Assembly: GCA_965539935.1 (NCBI GenBank)
Contig: CBETVX010000002.1
Coordinates: forward strand, 1-64,000
Length of the DNA stretch: 64,000 nucleotides
Direction of reading: 5' to 3'
From: CBETVX01 sp965539935
GTDB taxonomy: Bacteria; Bacillota; Clostridia; Peptostreptococcales; Caminicellaceae
The notes below the pieces were generated by a model. The model was not told the origin of the DNA. It did no database searches and saw only the letters and a list, made by a program, of their open reading frames with translations. Below are positions 44,317-52,751 of this stretch, piece by piece; position 1 is the first letter of the stretch; each line of letters begins with the position of its first letter. The translations under genes were made by a program, and so were the position numbers.

Positions 44317-44966
44317 TGCTATTGACAGGAAGACTTTATTTAGCTTATTTTTGTTCACAATGTAGTAAGTTCGAGGAATTCGAAATAAATCTATTTAAGC
44401 TTAAAAAGGATCTAGAGCTAATAGTTAGGAGTAGCTGTAGTGATGAATATATATCGGTAAAAACTTACGATTATAAGACTTTTTATTTTTCGGTACCTTG
44501 TATAGCATGTAATACTCGACACGTATATAAATATACTTTGTCTGCTATACTTAAGAATAAACGTAAAAAGTTTAGATGTAGACTTTCTAACTTGGATATA
44601 CTCTGCATCGGAGAAGAAAAATATATTGAAGATATAGTAGAAAAGTCTACCAGAGATCTAAATGAAATTATGGCAAAATGTGGATTTGATGAATATATAG
44701 AAAATCCTAACTTAATGATAAAAACTTTAGATAAAATCCATGAAATTGCAGAGAAGGGTAACTTATATTGTGACTGTGGTGGAAGGGAAATAGATATAAA
44801 TTTATTCTCCGATAGAATAGAATTAAGATGTATAAAATGCCATAGTGTAAATATAATATATGCAGAAAATTATTCGGATTATAAAAACCTAATAAATAAA
44901 AATATGATAGAACTCCATAAAGAATCCTTTACATGCTTAGATTCAATATACCATTCGGGAAGATAG
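44316..44966 (+). CDS. Zinc-ribbon protein of unknown function
   Basis: ATG 44316 lies 8 bp after AGGGGG; the GTG at 44307 touches that site. The 216-residue product has no signal peptide and shows two or more zinc-ribbon Cys pairs: YFCSQCSK near 13, VPCIACNT near 68, and YCDCGGREID plus LRCIKCHS in the C-terminal part. The arrangement, two treble-clef-like ribbons joined by a helical middle, suggests a cytoplasmic regulator or nucleic-acid binder. I do not recognise the family. The gene stands alone between kce and a convergent transglutaminase gene. Confidence 0.65.
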   Translation: MLLTGRLYLAYFCSQCSKFEEFEINLFKLKKDLELIVRSSCSDEYISVKTYDYKTFYFSVPCIACNTRHVYKYTLSAILKNKRKKFRCRLSNLDILCIGEEKYIEDIVEKSTRDLNEIMAKCGFDEYIENPNLMIKTLDKIHEIAEKGNLYCDCGGREIDINLFSDRIELRCIKCHSVNIIYAENYSDYKNLINKNMIELHKESFTCLDSIYHSGR

Positions 44967-44973
44967 AATAAAT

Positions 44974-45012
44974 AAAAGACCAAGGCTGTTATTAACTGCC
45001 CTGGTCTTATTG
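44974..45012. terminator. Terminator between convergent genes
   Basis: AAGACCAAGGC and GCCCTGGTCTT form a stem with one mismatch, followed by ATTGTGATTTTT. It could serve both strands. Confidence 0.65.
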
Positions 45013-45043
45013 TGATTTTTGCTAAAAAACTCAAATCCTTCGT

Positions 45044-45063
45044 AACCTGTCACCTGTAACCTT
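45044..45063. repeat. GTAACAGG-type repeat, inverted
   Basis: AACCTGTCACCTGTAACC lies at the end of the minus-strand transglutaminase gene. Confidence 0.7.
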
Positions 45064-46812
45064 CTAATATGGCAGGTATTCTACTTCCGTATCAAAATTA
45101 CTTAAATAGTTATCCCTGTTTATGGAAAAATAATTCATATTAAGTTCCCTAATATATTCTCCAGTTTCATCATTTATATATCCTGAGGCCCAAGTAGCAT
45201 CTACTATTATCCACTTACCGTTAATTTGTATTTCATTCCAAGCGTGATATGTACCTTTGTTACTTGCACTTACTATTCTAGCAGGGATATCCGATGCCCT
45301 AAGTAATGCTGCATAGAGATAGGATATTTCATCACAATCTCCTTTTTTGTCTTCATAGACCTTTTTAGCACTTCTAGGAGTAGTGCTATTCGTATTTCCA
45401 TTAATATCGTAATCGATATTGTTTGATATCCATTTCAATATTTCAGTTGCCTTGTCATATTCACTATAATACCCCGTAGTGATTTCTTTAGCTAAAGCTA
45501 TTATATCTGGATCATCACTTTCAACCATACGACTTGGTATAAGATATCTCAAATAATCATCGCTTGTATTTACAACACTAAACTGAAGTATGTAATGGGT
45601 CAAATTATTTTCATCAAAGGGTGTTCCAATTATAATATTGTGTTTGCCTAGTCCGAAGGGAGTAGGGATACTTACATCAAATTTTTTATTTTCCACTGGA
45701 ATTTGAAGCTCTACCTTATCATTTCCTTTACTTACCTGAACGAAGAGGTATTCAAGGTCCTCCTTAAGAGAACCCTTGAACTCAACTTTATTGTAGGCTT
45801 CCATATTAGAATAAATTTCAGATTCTAAAGTAAAACCTTTTTTAAAAAATTCATCATACTCCATGTAATGCTCAACATTTGTATCCACAGTTTCTTCATG
45901 AATTACAAAGGTATTCATAATATTTCTAAACATTTCTTGTAGTTGACTATCACTAGAATTTGAAGTATATGTGAATGTCACCATAAACCCAGTTTTGTCA
46001 ATTAAAAAATAATATTTTACTTGGTTGATGTCAGAATCAAGGGAAGAAAGCTTTAGATATTCAACATGCATATCTATATCATTAATAGTTATGTCATTAT
46101 TACCTGTAAAAAGCACATTATTTTTATTTTTTTCATATATTGATAGCTTATTATCTTCATAAAACTTATCTAGTGTAATTTGAGAGTCAAACTCAACTAT
46201 CTCCATATTAAGATTTACATTGTTTTCTTCATCCACATATTGAAATTCATAGTTTTCTTCGTCGATTACACTCCAATCATAGGGTAGTTTAAATTCTAGG
46301 TTGTAATCTGCAAGGGTTACTAGAATAATTTCTTCATCATCAATAAATTCTATAGGATTACCATTATTGGCGGTATCCTCTAATATAACTGTTCTAGTAT
46401 CATTATCCCAATCAACATTTATTCCAAGACTTTCACCTACAAACCTAACAGGAACTAAAGTTCTATCATCGATTATTGTAGGAGATACATCTAGCTTAAA
46501 CTCTTTCCCATTTTTGTAGGCAGTATCACTATCAATGACTAATTTTATGTAGTCATTATCCTTATATGCTTTAACAGTTCTAGTATCTCCATACCATTCA
46601 ACTGTGGCTCCAAAATACTCAAAAATGGCTCTCATGGGAACCATAGTTCTATCATTTATGATAGTAGGATCAACGTCGAATTCTAAAAATTCTCCATTTA
46701 GCTGGACTTTTAGTGGTGGAACTTTATTTTCATCTACTATTGCATATGCATTTATACTAAATGCAGAAAACATAATTAATATAGCCATAAGAATCATAAA
46801 AATTCTTTTCAT
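45064..46812 (-). CDS. Exported transglutaminase-like protein with copper-amine-oxidase-N stalk
   Basis: The 582-residue product has a signal peptide (KRIFMILMAILIMFSAF, cleavage at NAYA). Residues ~30-145 form a copper-amine-oxidase N-terminal (stalk) domain with its typical double repeat: INDRTMVPMRAIFEYFGATV and IDDRTLVPVRFVGESLGI. The middle (~155-430) is unassigned. A transglutaminase-like papain-fold domain lies at ~460-560, with Cys in KKGDCDEISYLYAALL, His in GTYHAWNEIQ and Asp in WIIVDATW, the full catalytic triad. AAGGAGG lies before the ATG. Such enzymes act as extracytoplasmic proteases or cross-linkers; which applies here is unknown. Confidence 0.88.
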   Translation of the reverse strand: MKRIFMILMAILIMFSAFSINAYAIVDENKVPPLKVQLNGEFLEFDVDPTIINDRTMVPMRAIFEYFGATVEWYGDTRTVKAYKDNDYIKLVIDSDTAYKNGKEFKLDVSPTIIDDRTLVPVRFVGESLGINVDWDNDTRTVILEDTANNGNPIEFIDDEEIILVTLADYNLEFKLPYDWSVIDEENYEFQYVDEENNVNLNMEIVEFDSQITLDKFYEDNKLSIYEKNKNNVLFTGNNDITINDIDMHVEYLKLSSLDSDINQVKYYFLIDKTGFMVTFTYTSNSSDSQLQEMFRNIMNTFVIHEETVDTNVEHYMEYDEFFKKGFTLESEIYSNMEAYNKVEFKGSLKEDLEYLFVQVSKGNDKVELQIPVENKKFDVSIPTPFGLGKHNIIIGTPFDENNLTHYILQFSVVNTSDDYLRYLIPSRMVESDDPDIIALAKEITTGYYSEYDKATEILKWISNNIDYDINGNTNSTTPRSAKKVYEDKKGDCDEISYLYAALLRASDIPARIVSASNKGTYHAWNEIQINGKWIIVDATWASGYINDETGEYIRELNMNYFSINRDNYLSNFDTEVEYLPY

Positions 46813-46919
46813 AAAAACACCTCCTTAAGGTTGGCCATTAGCTAATCCTTTTCTTACTTTATTTAAATATATCATATATATTATTAATAATACCTTTTTA
46901 GTATAATATTTAAAACAAA

Positions 46920-47026
46920 TGTATAATATGTGTAATATAACTGTAATAATTATATATAGGCAAATTTATTATAATAATATAAAAATTTCCTTATAGGTTA
47001 TAGTTTTAATTCAACTATGTTATAAT
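46920..47026 (+). promoter_or_regulatory. glpX control region with phased TGTAAT repeats
   Basis: TGTATA (46920), TGTAAT (46931) and TGTAAT (46942) are spaced 11 bp apart, and TATAAT begins at 46970, 22 bp after the last repeat. This is the same geometry as upstream of the S-layer gene. A second promoter with an extended -10 (TGTTATAAT, 47018-47026) lies nearer the gene. Confidence 0.5.
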
Positions 47027-47077
47027 TATGTATGATAAGCGTGAAATAAAAATAAATCTAGGGGGTTGTCTTTGATT

Positions 47078-48046
47078 ATGGATAGGAGTTTAGCTATCAA
47101 CCTTGTAAGGGTAACTGAAGCAGCAGCACTAGGCGGTGCAAAATATATGGGACGAGGAGACAAAAATCTAGCAGATCAAGCGGCTGTAGATGGAATGAGA
47201 AATATGTTTGATACCATGGATATCGATGGAATAGTTGTGATTGGTGAAGGTGAGCTTGATGAAGCTCCTATGCTTTACATAGGAGAAAGGGTTGGAATGT
47301 GTGGGGTAAACTCACAAAAAGTTGATATAGCCGTTGACCCTTTAGATGGAACTATTTCAGTGGCCAAGGGATTACCAAATGCTATAGCAGTTGTGGCTAT
47401 GGCACCTAGAGGATGCTTACTTGAGGCTCCAGATACATATATGTATAAGCTAGCAGTAGGTCCGAAAGCTAAAGGAGTAATAGACTTAAACGCCCCAGTT
47501 AAAGAAAATCTTATAAATATTGCAAAGGCCCTAAATAAAGAGATAACAGATCTTACTGTTACAATGCTTGATAGAGAAAGACATAGTGATATCATAAGAG
47601 AATGTAGGGAGCTTGGAACAAGAATAAAATTATTTAGAGATGGTGATGTTGCAGCAGCAATAGCTACTTGCTTTGAGCATACAGGAGTCGACGTTCTCAT
47701 AGGACAAGGTGGTGCCCCAGAGGGAGTAATAGCAGCTGTAGCCCTTAAATGTTTAGGTGGAGAGATGCAAGGCAAACTGACCCCCTTTAGTAGTGAAGAA
47801 GAAGAAAGATGTAAGAAAATGCAAGTACCTATAGATAAAGTATTTAAACTAGATGATCTTGCAAAGGGAGATGAAGTTTACTTTGCTGCCACAGGAGTAT
47901 CCGATGGAGACCTTTTGAGGGGTGTAACTTTCCTAGGAGATAACATAGCTAAGACCCATTCTGTAGTTATGAGATCAGAAACTGGAACAATAAGATTTGT
48001 TGAAGCTATTCATAGATTAGATAAAAAACCATCATATGCAAAATAG
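47078..48046 (+). CDS. glpX: Fructose-1,6-bisphosphatase class II
   Basis: Three starts are in frame: TTG 47066, TTG 47072 and ATG 47078. I give the ATG because MDRSLAINLVRVTEAAALGG is the usual start; TTG 47072 is better spaced from AGGGGG. The 322-residue protein has the class II metal motifs GEGELDEAPMLYIGE and VDPLDGT, plus IGQGGAPEGVIAAVALKCLGG. It dephosphorylates fructose-1,6-bisphosphate in gluconeogenesis. A repeat element separates it from rho. Confidence 0.96.
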   Translation: MDRSLAINLVRVTEAAALGGAKYMGRGDKNLADQAAVDGMRNMFDTMDIDGIVVIGEGELDEAPMLYIGERVGMCGVNSQKVDIAVDPLDGTISVAKGLPNAIAVVAMAPRGCLLEAPDTYMYKLAVGPKAKGVIDLNAPVKENLINIAKALNKEITDLTVTMLDRERHSDIIRECRELGTRIKLFRDGDVAAAIATCFEHTGVDVLIGQGGAPEGVIAAVALKCLGGEMQGKLTPFSSEEEERCKKMQVPIDKVFKLDDLAKGDEVYFAATGVSDGDLLRGVTFLGDNIAKTHSVVMRSETGTIRFVEAIHRLDKKPSYAK

Positions 48047-48049
48047 AAA

Positions 48050-48205
48050 AACAGGTAACAGGGAACAGAAAATGATTAGTTAACAGGTAATAGATAACAG
48101 GTAGTAGGTTGCTTTATTAGGAATTAAAAGACCTAAAGTAATTGACCTGAGTCCTGTAACCTATAACCTGTAACTCGTTTTTACTGATACCTGTCACCTA
48201 AAATC
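48050..48205. repeat. Composite inverted short-repeat element before rho
   Basis: GTAACAGG-type units (48050-48110) face inverted CCTGTAACC-type units (48150-48200) around the core AAAAGACCTAAAGTAATTGAC (48127-48147). The two halves can fold together. A second composite of the same plan lies before tdk. Confidence 0.8.
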
Positions 48206-48219
48206 TCGGAGGTGCAAAC

Positions 48220-49560
48220 TTGGATTTATTACAACTTAAAAAAAAGAAGATTTCAGAATTGCGGGAAATAGCTAAGACTTTAAAGATTAAAGGATATAGT
48301 AAATACAAAAAAGATGAATTGATAAAGCTTATAACTGATAATAAACAGGAATCTGAAAATAATAGGAATGAAGAGTGTAAAATAGACAATGCTATTTCAA
48401 GGGCAAATCTTCCCGATAAAATCAATGATGAAATAGAAAAAAATAATGAGGCAGATCTAGTTGAAGGTGTACTTGAGATTATGCCCGATGGATTTGGCTT
48501 TATGAGATTTCATAACTTTTTATCTAGTGAACTTGATGTTTATGTCTCTCCTTCCCAAATTAGAAAATTCAATCTAAAAACTGGTGATAAAATACAAGGG
48601 ATTACTAGACCAGCAAAAAGCAGTGAGAAATTTAGAGCACTTTTGTATGTGCAAAAGGTAAATGGAGATAATCCTGAGGTTGCTTCAAAGAGACCTAATT
48701 TTGAGAACCTTACTCCTATCTATCCAGATCAGAGATTAACCTTGGAGATTAATCCATCAGATTTGTCAATGAGACTAATAGACTTTATAGCACCAATTGG
48801 AAAGGGACAGAGAGGACTCATAGTTGCCCCACCTAAGGCAGGAAAAACTATCTTGCTCCAAAAGATTGCAAAAAGCATTTCTCAAAACTATCCCGATGTT
48901 GAAATAATTGTATTACTCATAGATGAACGACCAGAAGAAGTTACTGATATGAAGCGTTCAATAGACGCTGAAGTAATTTACTCGACCTTTGATGAGCTTC
49001 CAAATCATCACATTAAGGTTGCAGAAATGGTGCTAAACAGAGCCCAAAGGCTAGTGGAGCAGAAAAAGGATGTAGTAATATTACTAGATAGTATAACAAG
49101 GCTGGCTAGAGCATATAACCTTACAATACCAGCCACAGGAAGAACCCTTTCAGGTGGTTTAGACCCAGCTGCCCTTCACAAACCAAAGAGATTCTTTGGA
49201 GCAGCAAGAAATATAGAAGAGGGAGGAAGTCTTACTATTCTTGCTACAGCCCTTATAGAAACCGGTAGTAGAATGGATGATGTAATCTATGAGGAATTTA
49301 AGGGAACAGGCAATATGGAACTCCATCTAGATAGAAAATTATCAGAAAAGAGGATATTCCCAGCAGTAGATATAAACAGATCCGGTACCAGAAGAGAAGA
49401 ACTTCTTCTAAATCAAAAAGAGCTTGAAACTATTTGGAATATAAGAAGAGCTTTAGGAAACAATAATACCCAAGAGGTAACTGAATCCATTATAAACCAA
49501 TTAATGGTTACTAAAACTAATGATGAGTTCATAGATAAGATGAGAAAAAGTATTTTTTAA
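48220..49560 (+). CDS. rho: Transcription termination factor Rho
   Basis: Start is TTG, 5 bp after GGAGGTG. The 446-residue protein opens with the Rho N-terminal SAP-like helical domain (LKKKKISELREIAKTLKIKG). It is followed by an acidic linker, an RNA-binding cold-shock-like domain (EGVLEIMPDGFGFMR), and the ring ATPase core. Core motifs are P-loop APPKAGKT near 203, LLIDERPEEVTDM, the Q-loop and LDSITRLARAYN. It ends transcripts that lack hairpins. The rpmE gene follows, as in many Firmicutes. Confidence 0.98.
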   Translation: MDLLQLKKKKISELREIAKTLKIKGYSKYKKDELIKLITDNKQESENNRNEECKIDNAISRANLPDKINDEIEKNNEADLVEGVLEIMPDGFGFMRFHNFLSSELDVYVSPSQIRKFNLKTGDKIQGITRPAKSSEKFRALLYVQKVNGDNPEVASKRPNFENLTPIYPDQRLTLEINPSDLSMRLIDFIAPIGKGQRGLIVAPPKAGKTILLQKIAKSISQNYPDVEIIVLLIDERPEEVTDMKRSIDAEVIYSTFDELPNHHIKVAEMVLNRAQRLVEQKKDVVILLDSITRLARAYNLTIPATGRTLSGGLDPAALHKPKRFFGAARNIEEGGSLTILATALIETGSRMDDVIYEEFKGTGNMELHLDRKLSEKRIFPAVDINRSGTRREELLLNQKELETIWNIRRALGNNNTQEVTESIINQLMVTKTNDEFIDKMRKSIF

Positions 49561-49563
49561 ATC

Positions 49564-49592
49564 TTGCAATGAAAATGATGCTATGTTATAAT
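49564..49592 (+). promoter_or_regulatory. Sigma-A promoter of rpmE
   Basis: TTGCAA and TATAAT are 17 bp apart, with TG one base before the -10 (TGTTATAAT). The leader to the rpmE start is about 64 nt. Confidence 0.65.
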
Positions 49593-49662
49593 TTAATGGT
49601 TGACAAAGAAAAGTAGATTTATTAATATATATAGAAGAAATACAATGAAAGAGGTGAAACTC

Positions 49663-49863
49663 ATGAAAGAAGGAATTCATCCAAAATATGAAAAGACTAT
49701 GGTTAAATGCGCTTGCGGAAATACTTTTGAAACAAGATCAACTAAAGATGAAATCAGAGTAGAAATTTGTTCTGAATGCCATCCATTCTACACTGGAAAC
49801 CAAAAAACTGTAGAACGTGGTGGTAGAGCAGAGAAATTCAAGAAAAAGTACGGCATTAAGTAA
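49663..49863 (+). CDS. rpmE: Ribosomal protein L31, zinc-binding form
   Basis: ATG 49663 lies after GAGGTGAAACTC and gives the family start MKEGIHPKYEKTMVKCACG. The 66-residue protein has the four zinc cysteines of the C+ type (KCACG and EICSECHPFYTG). A longer frame from 49600 has no supporting site. It ends with a terminator hairpin at 49891. Confidence 0.97.
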   Translation: MKEGIHPKYEKTMVKCACGNTFETRSTKDEIRVEICSECHPFYTGNQKTVERGGRAEKFKKKYGIK

Positions 49864-49890
49864 TAGGGTATTATCAAGAAGATTCAATCA

Positions 49891-49925
49891 GGTTAGAGAA
49901 AAAATTTCTCTAACCTTATTTTATG
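49891..49925 (+). terminator. Rho-independent terminator of rpmE
   Basis: GGTTAGAGAA and TTCTCTAACC form a 10-bp stem, followed by TTATTTTA. Confidence 0.85.
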
Positions 49926-49932
49926 TATAAAA

Positions 49933-50130
49933 AACAGGTAACAGGTCATAGGTTACAGGTTACAGGAATGATTAGTTGCAGGTAACAGGTGGCGGGTAAC
50001 GGGCAATAGAGTAGTCTATAAGGTGTTAAAAAGACCCAAAAGAATTGACTCTAGTTCTGTTCCCTGTGACCTATAACCTGTAACATGGTTTTCTGTCACC
50101 TGATACCTGTCACCTGATACCTGAAAACCG
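49933..50130. repeat. Composite inverted short-repeat element before tdk
   Basis: GTAACAGG-type units (49933-50000) face CCTGTAACC/CCTGATACC units (50058-50125) around the core AAAAGACCCAAAAGAATTGAC (50030-50050). The plan and core match the element before rho, and the 3' end again runs into the GGAGG of the next gene. Confidence 0.8.
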
Positions 50131-50140
50131 GAGGTTTTTA

Positions 50141-50731
50141 ATGGCTAAACTATACTTTAGATATGGAGCTATGAATAGTGGAAAAACAACAAATTTAATG
50201 CAAGTTGCTCACAATTATAAAGAACGTGGAATGCAGTCCATCGTTATTAAACCCCAAACAGATATTAAAGGTGGTAAAAAAGTAGTATCTAGATTAGGAG
50301 TTTCTCAAAAAGTAGATATGTTGATTGATGACAAACAAAATATATATGACGAAATAGTAAAGTGGATAGATGGAAATGGAGACTTACACTGCGTCCTTGT
50401 GGATGAAGTTCAATTTATGAAGAAAGAACAAATTGACCAACTTTTTGAAATAGCAGTAAAATTAAATATACCAGTAATATGCTACGGACTTAGAACAGAT
50501 TTTAAAATGGATGGATTTGAAGGCAGCGAGAGATTATTATTATTAGCCCATAGTATAGAAGAACTTAAAACCATATGTACCTGTGGGAAAAAGGCTGTAC
50601 TTAATGGAAGAAAGATAAATGGGAAATTTGTATTTGAAGGTCAGCAGGTGGCAATAGATAATGTAGGGGATGTGACCTATCAATCCCTATGTGCAGAATG
50701 TTATTTCAAATATAAAGAAAATAATGAATAA
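50141..50731 (+). CDS. tdk: Thymidine kinase
   Basis: The 196-residue type II thymidine kinase shows the P-loop GAMNSGKT (residues 9-16), the acidic VDEVQFM, the lasso-loop CTCGKKAVLNGR with its Cys pair and the C-terminal CAECY pair that complete the zinc site. It phosphorylates thymidine for salvage. CGGAGG is 7 bp before the ATG. Upp and a dCMP deaminase in this window serve the same nucleotide economy. Confidence 0.97.
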   Translation: MAKLYFRYGAMNSGKTTNLMQVAHNYKERGMQSIVIKPQTDIKGGKKVVSRLGVSQKVDMLIDDKQNIYDEIVKWIDGNGDLHCVLVDEVQFMKKEQIDQLFEIAVKLNIPVICYGLRTDFKMDGFEGSERLLLLAHSIEELKTICTCGKKAVLNGRKINGKFVFEGQQVAIDNVGDVTYQSLCAECYFKYKENNE

Positions 50732-50885
50732 ATAGGCTTATAAAAATTATTATACTACCATATAAATATAAAATTATGGGTCTTACATAAATCATATGTT
50801 ATAATTACAATTAGGTAACAGGGAAGAACATGAAGAGTGTTTTGATAGATTATCGATTTTGATGTTTGACCTAAAAGATTGACCT

Positions 50886-50943
50886 TAAAACTAAGAACTA
50901 AGAGCTGAGAACTAACAATGCGTCGTTAGACGCCTTTGTTCTA
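50886..50943. repeat. AACTAAGAACT block followed by hairpin
   Basis: CTAAGAACTAAGAGCTGAGA is followed by a hairpin built from TGCGTC-GTTA-GACGC, flanked by AACAA and TTGTT. The same arrangement is found before the dCMP deaminase gene at 61421-61515. Confidence 0.75.
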
Positions 50944-50958
50944 GAAAGTTGGTGAATT

Positions 50959-51879
50959 ATGAGCAAGGTAAGTGTAGGCGGCCAAGCCCTTATAGAAGGG
51001 GTTATGATGAAGGGGCCTGACAAAATATCTATGGCAGTAAGAAAGATGGATGGAGAAATTATAATAAAAGAGGAGTCAGTAAGTAAAATAGAGAAATCAA
51101 AGCTAGTAAAAATTCCAATATTCAGGGGAGTTATAGCCCTTATAAATTCTATGGTTACTGGTATAAAAGCCTTAACCTATTCTGCCCAATTTTTCGAGGA
51201 AGGCTATGAAGAGGAAGAAAAGAGTAGACTTGAAAAGTGGATAGATAAAAAATTTGGAGACAGAGCCGATGATATAATGATATATATTTCAGTGGCATTG
51301 GCAATAGCTATGGCAATCCTTATATTTATGATTATACCCACCTTTATAATAAATTTTCTAAAGACTAAAATAAATAATGACTTAGTATTAAGTGCCTTAG
51401 AGGGTATACTAAAAATAGTTATGTTTCTTGCATATATCGGTTTCATTTCAAAGCTCAAGGAAGTCCAAAGAGTATTTCAATATCATGGTGCTGAACATAA
51501 GGCAATACATTGTTACGAAAGCGGTAAATCCCTTACAGTAGAAAATGCCAGAAGTTTTACAAGACTTCATCCAAGATGTGGTACTAGCTTTTTGCTTATT
51601 GTTATGGTTACAAGTATATTGATATTCTCCCTATTTGGATGGGGAAATCCTCTCCTTAGAGTACTACTTAAACTAGTATTTTTACCATTAGTAGCTGGTA
51701 TATCCTACGAAATAATTAAACTTTCATCAAAAAGTAATTCAAAATTACTATGTGCCATTAGTTATCCAGGGCTTATGTTACAAAAATTAACTACCCAAGA
51801 ACCCGATGACAGTCAATTAGAGGTAGCTATAGCAGCCCTTAAAAGTGCCATAAAATTAGATGAGGATAATGACAGATGA
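50959..51879 (+). CDS. DUF1385 membrane protein (YqhQ-like)
   Basis: The 306-residue protein starts with the DUF1385 signature VGGQALIEGVMMKGPD. It has about four membrane helices (IYISVALAIAMAILIFMII, LVLSALEGILKIVMFLAYIG and two near 205-245) and YHGAEHKAIHCYESG plus RLHPRCGTSFL, rich in His/Cys that may bind metal. Function is not established. It overlaps prmC by 4 bp and the order DUF1385-prmC-prfA is common in Firmicutes, where rpmE is also nearby. Confidence 0.88.
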   Translation: MSKVSVGGQALIEGVMMKGPDKISMAVRKMDGEIIIKEESVSKIEKSKLVKIPIFRGVIALINSMVTGIKALTYSAQFFEEGYEEEEKSRLEKWIDKKFGDRADDIMIYISVALAIAMAILIFMIIPTFIINFLKTKINNDLVLSALEGILKIVMFLAYIGFISKLKEVQRVFQYHGAEHKAIHCYESGKSLTVENARSFTRLHPRCGTSFLLIVMVTSILIFSLFGWGNPLLRVLLKLVFLPLVAGISYEIIKLSSKSNSKLLCAISYPGLMLQKLTTQEPDDSQLEVAIAALKSAIKLDEDNDR

Positions 51880-52739
51880 TAAGTATTAATCAAGCATTAA
51901 AAGAAACGGTGGGAAAACTAGAGGGGATAGCTACTACACCTCTTTTAGATGCCCAGGTCTTACTTTCTAATGTACTTCAAAAAGATAGGTTATATATTAT
52001 ATTAAATGGAGATAAAATATTAACTAAAGATGAATATAATGAGTATAATAAAATGATAGACCTAAGACTGCAAGGGGTTCCAGTTCAATATATAGTAAAA
52101 AAGCAGGAATTTATGGGACTAGACTTTATGGTGGATAAAGGGGTACTTATTCCAAGGCCCGATACGGAAATATTAGTTGAAAAGGTTTTAAGCCATATAA
52201 AGAAAGATAAGGAATATAGAATAATCGATATAGGTACTGGTAGTGGTGCCATAACGGTGAGTCTTGCTAAATATATAGAAAAATCCTATGTATATTCTGT
52301 GGATATATCTGAAAAAGCCATAGAAATAGCAAAAACCAATGCAGAAAAACATGGAGTATTATCAAAAATAAATTTCCTGCAGGGCAGTTTATTTGAACCC
52401 ATTGAGAATATAGGAATTAAGGGAAAGATAGACATATTAGTCTCAAATCCTCCCTATATTCCAAGTAAAGATATAGAAAATCTACAGGTAGAGGTGTCGA
52501 AATATGAGCCCAAAATTGCATTAGATGGTGGAGAAGATGGCCTAGATTTTTACAGAAAAATTATTTATCACAGCAGAAATTATCTAAAAAAAGGGGGCTA
52601 CATAGCCTTAGAGGTAGGACATGATCAAGCTCAAAGAGTAAAGGAAATAATGGAGAGTTATGAAGAATATGTGGATATAGAGATAACTAAAGACTTAGCA
52701 GGTATAGATAGGGTAGTCAGTGGAACTTACAATTATTAA
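51876..52739 (+). CDS. prmC: Release-factor glutamine methyltransferase
   Basis: The 287-residue protein has the PrmC layout: a helical N-terminal domain, a GVLIPRPDTEILVE linker, the SAM motif IIDIGTGSGAITVSLAKY, and the catalytic NPPY in VSNPPYIPS. It methylates the glutamine of the GGQ motif in release factors; the target gene prfA follows 12 bp downstream. The start overlaps the stop of the upstream gene (ATGATAAG). Confidence 0.97.
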   Translation: MISINQALKETVGKLEGIATTPLLDAQVLLSNVLQKDRLYIILNGDKILTKDEYNEYNKMIDLRLQGVPVQYIVKKQEFMGLDFMVDKGVLIPRPDTEILVEKVLSHIKKDKEYRIIDIGTGSGAITVSLAKYIEKSYVYSVDISEKAIEIAKTNAEKHGVLSKINFLQGSLFEPIENIGIKGKIDILVSNPPYIPSKDIENLQVEVSKYEPKIALDGGEDGLDFYRKIIYHSRNYLKKGGYIALEVGHDQAQRVKEIMESYEEYVDIEITKDLAGIDRVVSGTYNY

Positions 52740-52751
52740 TGGGGTGATATT

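Noticed and set aside
48050..50130. CRISPR array
   Set aside because: Repeats are 8-11 bp, degenerate and not separated by unique spacers of constant length, and no cas gene is near.
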